The position numbers and the translations under genes are program-made. Below, piece by piece: positions 1 through 6,187 of a stretch of 11,087 bases of DNA. Under the pieces are notes generated by a model that saw only the letters and a list, made by a program, of their open reading frames with translations, was not told the origin of the DNA and did not search any database. Source of the stretch: CAZRHR01 sp964599915 (GTDB taxonomy: Bacteria; Bacteroidota; Bacteroidia; CAIKAF01); NCBI GenBank assembly GCA_964599915.1, contig CAZRHR010000082.1, positions 1-11,087 on the forward strand, read 5' to 3'. Positions within the stretch are counted from its first letter, which is position 1; each line of letters begins with the position of its first letter.

Positions 1-75
1 GGTCATGGGTGCCATAACTACTTTGTTCTGTAGTGTAATGGACCCTAATTTTCCTTTTTCAAGTAATTGCATCAT
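1..75 (-). CDS. Old Yellow Enzyme-family NADH:flavin oxidoreductase (ene-reductase), N-terminal 25 codons only
   Basis: This is the start of a minus-strand gene that runs off the left edge of the window. The ATG at 75-73 opens a frame that stays open to base 1 and begins MMQLLEKGKLGS, followed by ITLQNKVVMAPMT. The pattern 'lG.itL.NkvvMAPMT' is the classic first beta strand of the FMN-binding TIM barrel in Old Yellow Enzyme/NemA-type enzymes. Those enzymes reduce activated C=C bonds, quinones or nitro esters with NAD(P)H. A second ATG at 72-70 is an equally possible start. The gene begins 9 bases after the marR stop, so the two are almost certainly co-transcribed. That placement suggests the MarR protein controls it. 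No catalytic residues are visible in this fragment. The family call rests on 25 residues but the motif is distinctive; substrate cannot be inferred. Confidence 0.82.
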   Translation of the reverse strand, partial: MMQLLEKGKLGSITLQNKVVMAPMT

Positions 76-84
76 GTGATGTAT

Positions 85-555
85 TTAGATTTTTATGGTT
101 TCTGGTAAAAGTGAGAGGTAGGCGTCTAAATGTTGGTTTAGCCCGTCTGCGATGTCCGGCGTGGGAAGCAAGGCATGAAAATGTTGGGATAAAAAATGGT
201 CCACTTGTTCAAGTTTGCTAAGTCCTTCAGATGTTGGCGTTACCCATAACGCGCGTCGATCTTTGGTGCAATGCTGGCGTGTTACCCAACCTTTTTCCTG
301 CAACTTGTCCAATAACCGGGTTACATTGGATTGGCCATGTATCATTCGTGAACTGAGGTGGCTGGCCATCATTGGATTCCCTTTTTGCCCGCGTAAAATC
401 CGCATGACATTGTATTGGGGATGGGTCAAGCCTTGGGTTTTTAAAAGTTGATTAAGGTAGTCTTCAATTTTTGTTGCGGTAAATAGCAATAGAATAAAGG
501 CCCGCTGCTGAGAAGATGAAAAGGTGGTGTGTAAATGCGCTTCTAAACTTTTCAT
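85..555 (-). CDS. MarR-family winged-helix transcriptional regulator
   Basis: This encodes a 156-residue DNA-binding repressor (or activator) of the MarR family, which normally acts as a dimer on palindromic sites. The N-terminal helices (about residues 5-40) form the dimer part. The helix-turn-helix spans about 45-85, with the recognition helix near 'GQSNVTRLLDKLQEKGWVTR'. The wing carries the hallmark DRRA at 99-102, then 'WVTPTSEG'. The frame is open upstream to a TTG at 585, but that would place the operator palindrome inside the coding region. The ATG at 555 gives a normal-length MarR and is preferred. The only cysteine, C96, sits in the wing next to the DRR motif, so thiol sensing is conceivable but unproven. 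The gene follows the symporter gene by 76 bases and precedes the ene-reductase by 9. The tandem operator just upstream implies autoregulation. Confidence 0.9.
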   Translation of the reverse strand: MKSLEAHLHTTFSSSQQRAFILLLFTATKIEDYLNQLLKTQGLTHPQYNVMRILRGQKGNPMMASHLSSRMIHGQSNVTRLLDKLQEKGWVTRQHCTKDRRALWVTPTSEGLSKLEQVDHFLSQHFHALLPTPDIADGLNQHLDAYLSLLPETIKI

Positions 556-559
556 ACCA

Positions 560-567
560 CAAAGTAA
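560..567 (-). promoter_or_regulatory. Candidate Bacteroidota -7 promoter element of marR
   Basis: On the minus strand the sequence TTACTTTG matches the TAnnTTTG consensus at five of six fixed positions and lies exactly 4 bases before the ATG at 555. It directly abuts the operator palindrome, so a bound repressor would cover the upstream promoter region. I see no TTG at the usual -33 distance; the nearest upstream TTG leaves a spacer of only 15 bases. If used, transcription would start at or next to the ATG, giving a leaderless mRNA. Confidence 0.35.
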
Positions 568-570
568 ATA

Positions 571-603
571 TAATTGTAGATACAATAATTGTATTTACAA
601 TTA
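571..603. promoter_or_regulatory. Tandem MarR operator: 33-base palindrome made of two ATTGTA-N2-TACAAT sites
   Basis: Two perfect inverted repeats lie side by side. The first, at 573-586, is ATTGTA-GA-TACAAT; the second, at 588-601, is ATTGTA-TT-TACAAT. Their centres are 15 bases apart. The whole block from 571 to 603 is itself a palindrome about base 587 with a single mismatched pair (579/595). The size and half-site style fit operators of MarR-family dimers, and the block sits immediately upstream of the marR start. I infer two dimers binding nearly side by side and autorepression of the marR-oxidoreductase operon. The symmetry is read directly; the assignment to this regulator is inference from position. 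Confidence 0.75.
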
Positions 604-631
604 AATTTCGTTAAGCAGCACGTTTTTCCTC

Positions 632-2320
632 TTAACTACCTGTGGAGGTCTTGGTTTTACTTGCAGCCCACCCAAGCCATGCAAACAGCATAACAGATAG
701 ACAGCCAAGTGGATTGAGCCAAAGCCATGCCAATTGTATGACATCGTATTTGTCCATAAAAAAGAAGCTTAATACCACCACTTCTCCTAAAATAGCCACG
801 AGGAGCATGGTTCTATCCGGAATTCGTGGGAGGAAAAATGCCGTAAGAAAAATCCCAAGCATGGGGCCATAGAATAGCGAGCCAAGGATATTCACGGCTT
901 GAATAAGGTTGTCAAAAAGACTAAATACAGCGGCAAATCCAATGGCTGCCAATCCCCAAAGGGTGGTGGCCCAACGCGTGAATTGAAGCTGCGCATGGTC
1001 ATTGTTTTGCAAATACTTTACATGCCGCAGCATATCTACTACTGTGACTGAACCCAGTGCATTAAGTTCTGAGCTGGTAGAAGACATGGCGCCGGAAAAA
1101 ATCATGGCCAACAAAAGTCCCACCAAACCGGTAGGCAAATAATGCATGATAAAATGCAGAAATACATAATCTCTGTCATTGGGCTCGGCATTGGGAACTT
1201 TGGCTTTAATGGTTTCTCTTACGCTTTCCCTCAGGGCTTTTTCTTCTTTCAAATGGGCTTGCCAGTCTTCCTGCCATAAAGTCGTAGGCACGCCGTTTGC
1301 CACTTTTTCAACAAAGGTGTTCCGCTCTTCCAGAAGGGATTGATAGGAAGCGTCCCACGCCACTTTATCCTCTTTTATTTCCGAGGCCTCATAGTTTTCT
1401 TGGTTAAAATGCAACGGCCCGGGGGTCAGGGTGAAAAATATAAACACCAATACGCCAATAAATAAGATGAAAAGTTGCATGGGTATTTTGAATACGCCAT
1501 TGAATAGCAGGCCAATTTTCGCGCTTCGAATATCTTTTCCTCCTAAATACCGTCCTACCTGACTTTGATCAGTCCCAAAATAGGCGAGGGAAAGAAAAAA
1601 TCCTCCCAAAAGTCCAGACCACACATTGTACCGGTCATCCCAATCCCAGGTCCATTGAATGGCATTGAATTTTCCGGAGGCTTCTGCAAGGGTAAAGGCG
1701 TTTTGCAGTGGCATTTTTTCTTGAATTTGAAACAAAAGCACTCCTGCAGCCACAAAAAGGCCTCCCATCATCACCAGCATTTGCCATTTTTGGGTTTGTG
1801 CTACAGCTTTGGAACCTCCTGATACGGTATAAAGGGTGACCAATACCCCAATGACAATATTGGTTAAATGTAGCGGAATGTCTAATACGGTGCTAAGGAC
1901 AATACTGGGCGCATAAATGGTAATTCCAGCCGCGAGTCCCCTTTGCACAAGAAACAAAAAGGCAGTGTAGGTTCTGGTTTTGGGACCAAAGGATTGCTCC
2001 AGAAATGCGTAAGCTGTATAGACTTTTTGTTTGTAAAATAAGGGGATGATGACGAATGCCACCACTACCACCGCCAGCGGCATGCCAAAATAAAACTGGA
2101 TGAACCGCAGTCCATCATCGAATCCTTGGCCCGGGGTGGACAGAAAGGTCACCGCGCTGGCTTGGGTAGCCATCACAGAGATCCCAATGGTCCACCAAGG
2201 AAGATTTTGGTCGCCAAGTAAATAGGAGTTTAGGTTTTTTTGTTTCCGGTTTTTTAGTACCCCATAAAGCACAATGGCCAATAGGGTTCCAATAAGCACC
2301 AACCAATCGAGTACATGCAT
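632..2320 (-). CDS. Sodium:solute symporter (SSS/SLC5 family)
   Basis: This encodes a 562-residue inner-membrane protein that should couple Na+ entry to uptake of an unidentified solute. About 13 hydrophobic segments are visible: roughly 5-20, 43-62, 75-97, 118-135, 150-167, 181-197, 234-250, 272-298, 390-412, 449-468, 472-498, 504-522 and 530-550. The conserved early motif 'SVMATQASAVTFLSTPGQGF' (48-67) and the later 'SGAMSSTSSELNAL' (409-422) match the Na+-site helices of the SSS family; the Ser/Thr run is where the Na2 site is expected. Between two membrane segments is a hydrophilic, charged insertion of about 85 residues (301-385), predicted mostly helical. The start lies 4 bases after the meaB stop, so it is the third gene of a thioredoxin-like/meaB/symporter operon. 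The pairing with MeaB makes a carboxylate or other metabolite substrate imaginable, but nothing in the sequence identifies it. Confidence 0.9.
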   Translation of the reverse strand: MHVLDWLVLIGTLLAIVLYGVLKNRKQKNLNSYLLGDQNLPWWTIGISVMATQASAVTFLSTPGQGFDDGLRFIQFYFGMPLAVVVVAFVIIPLFYKQKVYTAYAFLEQSFGPKTRTYTAFLFLVQRGLAAGITIYAPSIVLSTVLDIPLHLTNIVIGVLVTLYTVSGGSKAVAQTQKWQMLVMMGGLFVAAGVLLFQIQEKMPLQNAFTLAEASGKFNAIQWTWDWDDRYNVWSGLLGGFFLSLAYFGTDQSQVGRYLGGKDIRSAKIGLLFNGVFKIPMQLFILFIGVLVFIFFTLTPGPLHFNQENYEASEIKEDKVAWDASYQSLLEERNTFVEKVANGVPTTLWQEDWQAHLKEEKALRESVRETIKAKVPNAEPNDRDYVFLHFIMHYLPTGLVGLLLAMIFSGAMSSTSSELNALGSVTVVDMLRHVKYLQNNDHAQLQFTRWATTLWGLAAIGFAAVFSLFDNLIQAVNILGSLFYGPMLGIFLTAFFLPRIPDRTMLLVAILGEVVVLSFFFMDKYDVIQLAWLWLNPLGCLSVMLFAWLGWAASKTKTSTGS

Positions 2321-2324
2321 GTGG

Positions 2325-3377
2325 TTAAATTTTTATCTCTGGCTGTTTTTGTAGGGCAATAAATGCCTGCCAAAGTAAACGAGCGGCTTCGAAGGGAGTA
2401 GTGGTTTGTCGCGCCACTTCTTGGTTCATTTTTTTCCAGAGGTCCTGCATTTCCGGGGCCTGGTACATGGCTTGTTCCCAAAAATGTTGTAATGTCTCTT
2501 TAAGCCATTCTAAAGTTTGTTGGTGCCTCAGTTGGGGCAAATGGGGTTGTAATTGTGCTTCGGCGGCAAGAAGTTGGTCGCGAAGTTCAATAATGCCGGT
2601 TTGTTCCAATGCAGATACCAAAAGCACCTCAGGCACCAAGCCATAAGGGTGTGCAGGCAATAAGTGAAGAGCATTTTTTAATTGTCTGGCCGCCAAAGAC
2701 GCAGAGGGTTTTCTGTCGCCTTCTGCTTTGTTTACCACCACCATGTCTACCATTTCCATGATGCCGCGTTTAATCCCTTGAAGTTCGTCTCCTGCACCGG
2801 GTATGGCTACCAGCAAGAATAAATCGGTCATGCGTTTTACGGCAATTTCACTTTGACCGACTCCTACAGTTTCTACTAAAATAAGATCATAGCCTGCCGC
2901 TTCGCAAAGGTAAATGGCTTCTCGTGTGGCTTTTGCAACCCCTCCAAGCACGCCTTCCGAGGGGCTGGGTCGAATAAAAACTTCCGGATGACGCGACAAC
3001 TCCTCCATTCGGGTTTTATCGCCTAAAATAGAACCTCCACTTACCTGACTGCTAGGATCTACGGCCAACACAGCTATTTTTTTGCCAAGGGATAAAAAAG
3101 ATAATCCCAGCGCCTCAATCAGTGTACTTTTCCCAGCCCCCGGAATACCTGTAAGTCCAATCCTAAGTGCTTTTCCTGCATAAGGAACCGCCATTTGAAG
3201 TAACTTCTCGGCAAGCAATCTTTGGGCAGGCTGCTGATTTTCTAAAAGGGTTATGGCCCTCGCCAAAGCAGAACGGTCACCTGAACGAATGGATTCCATC
3301 CAGCTTTCCGGGGTTGGCAAAACGGTTTCCTGCTTTTTTTTAGGCGACCAGTATGGATTGATATGGCCTTCCTGCAT
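2325..3377 (-). CDS. meaB: MeaB/ArgK-type GTPase, methylmalonyl-CoA mutase-associated chaperone
   Basis: This encodes a 350-residue cytoplasmic P-loop GTPase of the SIMIBI class. Family members load and protect adenosylcobalamin-dependent acyl-CoA mutases, chiefly methylmalonyl-CoA mutase. An N-terminal helical segment (about 1-70) precedes the G domain. The Walker A loop is GIPGAGKST at 77-85, 'AVDPSSQVSGGSILGDKTRM' covers 105-124, the G3 region ETVGVGQSE is at 169-177, and the base-recognition motif NKAEGD is at 216-221. A helical C-terminal dimerisation part follows. Length and motif order are normal. Its ATG shares one base with the stop of the thioredoxin-like gene (TGATG), indicating translational coupling, and the symporter starts 4 bases downstream. 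No mutase subunit gene is in the window. Old 'ArgK' annotations as arginine/ornithine transport kinase refer to the same family and are misleading. Confidence 0.95.
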   Translation of the reverse strand: MQEGHINPYWSPKKKQETVLPTPESWMESIRSGDRSALARAITLLENQQPAQRLLAEKLLQMAVPYAGKALRIGLTGIPGAGKSTLIEALGLSFLSLGKKIAVLAVDPSSQVSGGSILGDKTRMEELSRHPEVFIRPSPSEGVLGGVAKATREAIYLCEAAGYDLILVETVGVGQSEIAVKRMTDLFLLVAIPGAGDELQGIKRGIMEMVDMVVVNKAEGDRKPSASLAARQLKNALHLLPAHPYGLVPEVLLVSALEQTGIIELRDQLLAAEAQLQPHLPQLRHQQTLEWLKETLQHFWEQAMYQAPEMQDLWKKMNQEVARQTTTPFEAARLLWQAFIALQKQPEIKI

Positions 3378-3874
3378 CAGGGCTGATTTGGAATCAAAAT
3401 TCTTAAGATATCCTCTTCAAGGTTGGCGCCTTTGGGTGATTCTACTATGCGCCCAACTTCTTTTTTATCGATGTACAAGATGAAAGTGGGTACTTGCACA
3501 ATGTTGAGGGAATTAAAACCCTCGAAGGCGGCCTGCTTTTGTTCATCCACCCCGTAGATTTTAAATTGTTCTTCCGTAAAACCAGCCGTTTCTATAATTT
3601 TTAAAAAATAAGGTACATACTTCTCGGAGTCTTCGCACCAAAAGCCCATCACAATTTTAAACGTAAGCTGTTTGCGGAATTTTTTGAGCATTTGAACCGC
3701 TTCTGCCTGAGGCTGATATTGGGTGTAGCCCGGAGCGAAAGTAGGGCCGAATTTTTTATTGAATAAAATATCTCGAGCGACTTTTCCTACTGGAATTCTA
3801 TTTTCATCGTATTGTGCCATTCCACTTGCCATATATCCTAAAAGGCAAAAAATCAGTAAACCATGTTTGAGCAT
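3377..3874 (-). CDS. Exported thioredoxin-like protein with a single active-site cysteine
   Basis: This encodes a 165-residue protein with a signal peptide (hydrophobic run at about 5-20, likely cleaved near A20-Q21), so it is periplasmic or surface-bound. The remainder has a thioredoxin-fold pattern. A beta strand and 'MGFWCEDSEKYVP' (76-88) stand where the WCxxC redox loop belongs, and 'VQVPTFILY' (126-134) holds the cis-proline (P129). The CxxC motif is reduced to one cysteine: C80 is followed by E, D and S83 in place of the second cysteine. It therefore cannot make the usual intramolecular disulfide. Family precedent allows a monothiol mechanism, a thiol-binding role, or loss of catalysis. 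The gene overlaps meaB by one base and lies 22 bases after the FG-GAP gene. I recognise the fold but not a named family, and have no evidence for the substrate. Confidence 0.82.
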   Translation of the reverse strand: MLKHGLLIFCLLGYMASGMAQYDENRIPVGKVARDILFNKKFGPTFAPGYTQYQPQAEAVQMLKKFRKQLTFKIVMGFWCEDSEKYVPYFLKIIETAGFTEEQFKIYGVDEQKQAAFEGFNSLNIVQVPTFILYIDKKEVGRIVESPKGANLEEDILRILIPNQP

Positions 3875-3878
3875 ACTA

Positions 3879-3886
3879 CAAATATA
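3879..3886 (-). promoter_or_regulatory. Candidate -7 promoter element in front of the thioredoxin-like/meaB/symporter operon
   Basis: The minus-strand sequence TATATTTG matches the Bacteroidota TAnnTTTG -7 consensus at every fixed position. It lies in the 22-base gap after the FG-GAP gene and ends 4 bases before the ATG at 3874. No TTG is seen at the expected -33 distance, which would fall inside the 3' end of the FG-GAP gene. If active, it would make the three-gene operon independent of the FG-GAP gene and give a nearly leaderless mRNA. Confidence 0.4.
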
Positions 3887-3896
3887 GGGTGTTCTC

Positions 3897-6152
3897 TTAT
3901 TTGATGTCGGTTTTTATCCATTTAATCCACAGAGGCGGTTGGTTCTTTCGGGTCACCTCTAACATATACCAGCCGGCCGGCCAGATCTTGGTGGACCAAC
4001 CATTTCCCCAGGTTTCGGCTTGAAAAACTTGGCCGAGCGCATTGGTGGCCCTGATGCGCAGCGTCTCTTCGTGTAGAGAGGGAGAAAGCGCAAAATATTG
4101 GTTTCCGGGATTCGGAAAAATGATAGGTCCCTCCAAGGCGGGCATGGATGATTGAGATAAATCGAAAGCGCGTCCTTGAAACCATTGGAGGCCTCCGGCA
4201 TAATTTCCGGCAATGAGCTCTGGAAAACCATCTTGGTTAAAATCGAATAGGGCAGGAGCGCTTCGGATACCCACTTTGATGAATCCTGCGTGGTCACTCA
4301 CCAGCCTGAATGTGGAGGCCACCTGCATCTGTGCATCGTGGAGCTCGTCATAATGGAAAAATGTTCCGCCCAAACTTCCCACCATGAGTTGTAATTTTCC
4401 TTGATGCGTGAAAAAGTAGGGAATGGCATACCCTTGGCTTCCTAAGCTTGGATGAACGGTTAGCACATCTCCTAAATTAACGATATCCGGTGTAGCTTGG
4501 AAAAGTGGCATTTGGGCGGTGCCATAATTTTTAAAAAATTGCAACCTACCATTGCGGCTTCCTACCACTAGGTCTATTTTTCCATCTAGGTCCAAATCTA
4601 CACAGGCGGGTGCCAGATCCGCATTTACCTGAATCCCTGCCCATGGGGATTGAGACAATACAAACTGAGGTTGGGTAGGGCTGCCAACATTTTCCAGATA
4701 ATGCAATTGGCCGGTTCGCTCCCCCACCACCAAATCTGCGTCGCCATCTTGGTCGAAATCTGCGAAGGAGGGAACCAAATGAAACCAGTTTCTGGTGGAA
4801 AGCTGCGCTAAATCTTCAGTTTGAAGTTCATATTGCCAGCTTCCGTCTCCGTTAAAAACCGGTTTGAACCATGCTAATTTCGCGCTTTGGGTCCTGGATT
4901 GGTCGTTCCCGATGATTAAATCGGGAAGGGATGTTCCACTTAAAAACGCTAGGGTAGGGTAGGCGCCAGAACCTAGCTCAATCATGCGGTCTTGTAAAAA
5001 TCGCTGGCTAATGAGTGAAAAATCAGGCAAGTTGTTTTGTCCATTATTTTGGTAAAACCAGACGCTGCTGCGATCTTCACCCACCCCCATATCATTGGGC
5101 GAGGCCAATAAATCTTTGATTTGGTCTCCATTGGCATCCACATAAAATGCCGCAGGAAAGGTGGGAATTTGAATGGATTGTGCAAGCTGAAGGGTGGCTG
5201 GAAAATTCGCTTGGGTCGAGGTGAAAACGGCCTTATTTAGGTTACCGCCATTGAGGAGAAGCGCCATTTGATTGGCGCCTGCATCTCCAAGGGCCAGGTC
5301 GACCAAACCATCACCGGTGAAATCTTCTACGAGCATTGTGGAGCCTGCATGTCTGGGGCCGCCGGGATTGGGCACACCACCGGTCCCACTGCAACTGTCG
5401 TTTAGAAAAAGTTCAGACAGGCTGTTTCCTTCTCTAAAAACACCCCAGTGACTGGTTTCAAGTTGATAGGTGAGGGTGTCGTTCCGGCCAAACCACTCCA
5501 TTCCCATGTGGCGGTGCCATTCCACACAGCCACCCAAAATATTGAATGTAAGTAAATCGATGTCGCCATCTTGGTCAATGTCTGCCAATGCAGGAATGTC
5601 CGCTAAACTTACAAATAGGTTGGCTGGGATACTTCCGTATCGTGTTGGTATGGCATCCGTGATTTTTTCAAAAGTTGGAATGCCTTGGATGAGGCCAAGG
5701 TTTTTCCAAACACCCACGCCCTGTAACGTATATCCGAAAATATCCGGTTTTTGGTCTCCATTATAATCGACAAGCAGGGCCCATTCTCTCAATGCGGGAA
5801 AGCCTACGGCCAATTCAGGGGCATAACGGAACTGGGTGCTTCCGGACAACCCTTCATGCACAAAAACAAGCCACCGCTGCCCAGTGCGATCAAAGACCAC
5901 CAAATCCTGCCGACCATCTTCATTGAAATCTGCGTTAGACCATTGAGGATTATTTAAACCGCCTGAAAATGCCAGGCTGAAAATACCATTGGAGCCAGCC
6001 ACAGAAGGGGCTTGTTGTTCAGAAAAAGACAGTCCGGACAGGGGTGTTTGACTCCATCCCAAAGAGGCTGAAACCCAAAAAATGAAGAGAAAAATGGGAA
6101 ACCCGTAAACAGAAGTGATTTTTATGTTTGAAAAATATATCTTTGCGTTCAT
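3897..6152 (-). CDS. Secreted FG-GAP/VCBS beta-propeller protein with C-terminal T9SS sorting domain
   Basis: This encodes a 751-residue protein exported by Sec and then probably carried to the cell surface or medium by the type IX secretion system. The N-terminus is rather long, with a hydrophobic signal core at about 17-33 and a likely cleavage site near S34-Q35. At least eight FG-GAP/VCBS-type calcium-loop motifs of the DxDxDGxxDL type follow, near residues 75, 129, 191, 277, 339, 465, 519 and 637; they suggest a beta propeller. The block 'RHAGSTMLVEDFTGDGLVDLALGD' region (267-290) resembles a repeat unit common in large Bacteroidota surface proteins. The last ~75 residues begin 'IIFPNPGNQYF' (677-687), continue with 'NALGQVF' and 'PAGWYMLEV', and end in a basic tail. 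That is the layout of a type A T9SS C-terminal domain. Such proteins may serve in adhesion or binding; the ligand is unknown. It is divergent from secDF. Confidence 0.88.
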   Translation of the reverse strand: MNAKIYFSNIKITSVYGFPIFLFIFWVSASLGWSQTPLSGLSFSEQQAPSVAGSNGIFSLAFSGGLNNPQWSNADFNEDGRQDLVVFDRTGQRWLVFVHEGLSGSTQFRYAPELAVGFPALREWALLVDYNGDQKPDIFGYTLQGVGVWKNLGLIQGIPTFEKITDAIPTRYGSIPANLFVSLADIPALADIDQDGDIDLLTFNILGGCVEWHRHMGMEWFGRNDTLTYQLETSHWGVFREGNSLSELFLNDSCSGTGGVPNPGGPRHAGSTMLVEDFTGDGLVDLALGDAGANQMALLLNGGNLNKAVFTSTQANFPATLQLAQSIQIPTFPAAFYVDANGDQIKDLLASPNDMGVGEDRSSVWFYQNNGQNNLPDFSLISQRFLQDRMIELGSGAYPTLAFLSGTSLPDLIIGNDQSRTQSAKLAWFKPVFNGDGSWQYELQTEDLAQLSTRNWFHLVPSFADFDQDGDADLVVGERTGQLHYLENVGSPTQPQFVLSQSPWAGIQVNADLAPACVDLDLDGKIDLVVGSRNGRLQFFKNYGTAQMPLFQATPDIVNLGDVLTVHPSLGSQGYAIPYFFTHQGKLQLMVGSLGGTFFHYDELHDAQMQVASTFRLVSDHAGFIKVGIRSAPALFDFNQDGFPELIAGNYAGGLQWFQGRAFDLSQSSMPALEGPIIFPNPGNQYFALSPSLHEETLRIRATNALGQVFQAETWGNGWSTKIWPAGWYMLEVTRKNQPPLWIKWIKTDIK
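6138..6145 (+). promoter_or_regulatory. Candidate -7 promoter element of secDF
   Basis: TATCTTTG matches the TAnnTTTG consensus at every fixed position and lies 42 bases before the chosen secDF ATG, predicting a leader of roughly 35-40 bases. It falls within the first codons of the divergent FG-GAP gene. No TTG is present at the usual -33 spacing. Confidence 0.4.
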
Positions 6153-6156
6153 TTTT

Positions 6157-6164
6157 CAAAAATA
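6157..6164 (-). promoter_or_regulatory. Candidate -7 promoter element of the FG-GAP protein gene
   Basis: The minus-strand sequence TATTTTTG matches TAnnTTTG at every fixed position and ends 4 bases before the ATG at 6152. Transcription would start at or next to the start codon. The nearest TTG upstream (6177-6175) leaves only a 10-base spacer, too short for a normal -33 element, so the support is from the -7 match and its position alone. Confidence 0.38.
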
Positions 6165-6187
6165 GCAATTCGCACAATCTATATACT

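Noticed and set aside
556..585. Ten-codon N-terminal extension of marR starting at a TTG (585)
   Set aside because: The extension would be coded within the operator palindrome, uses a rare start codon and is not needed for a full-length MarR. The ATG at 555 is preceded by the -7-like element.
75..600. Possible TetR/NemR-type control of the ene-reductase
   Set aside because: The adjacent regulator has the DRR wing signature of MarR proteins and no TetR-like N-terminal helix-turn-helix, so comparison with the enterobacterial nemR-nemA pair holds only for the enzyme.
1565..1822. 85-codon open frame on the plus strand inside the symporter gene
   Set aside because: It is antisense to a well-supported membrane protein gene, shows no recognisable domain and has a composition typical of a shadow frame. 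The same applies to the other short antisense frames under meaB, the FG-GAP gene, secDF and the gldN-like gene.
4982..5766. Other-frame open stretches within the FG-GAP protein gene
   Set aside because: The main frame shows regular calcium-loop repeats throughout. The alternatives have no family features and no separate start signals.
6128..6187. Twenty-codon N-terminal extension of SecDF starting at a TTG (6128)
   Set aside because: It overlaps the opposite-strand start of the FG-GAP gene and the likely -7 element, and it would put a polar stretch before TM1. The ATG at 6188 gives the typical SecD beginning.
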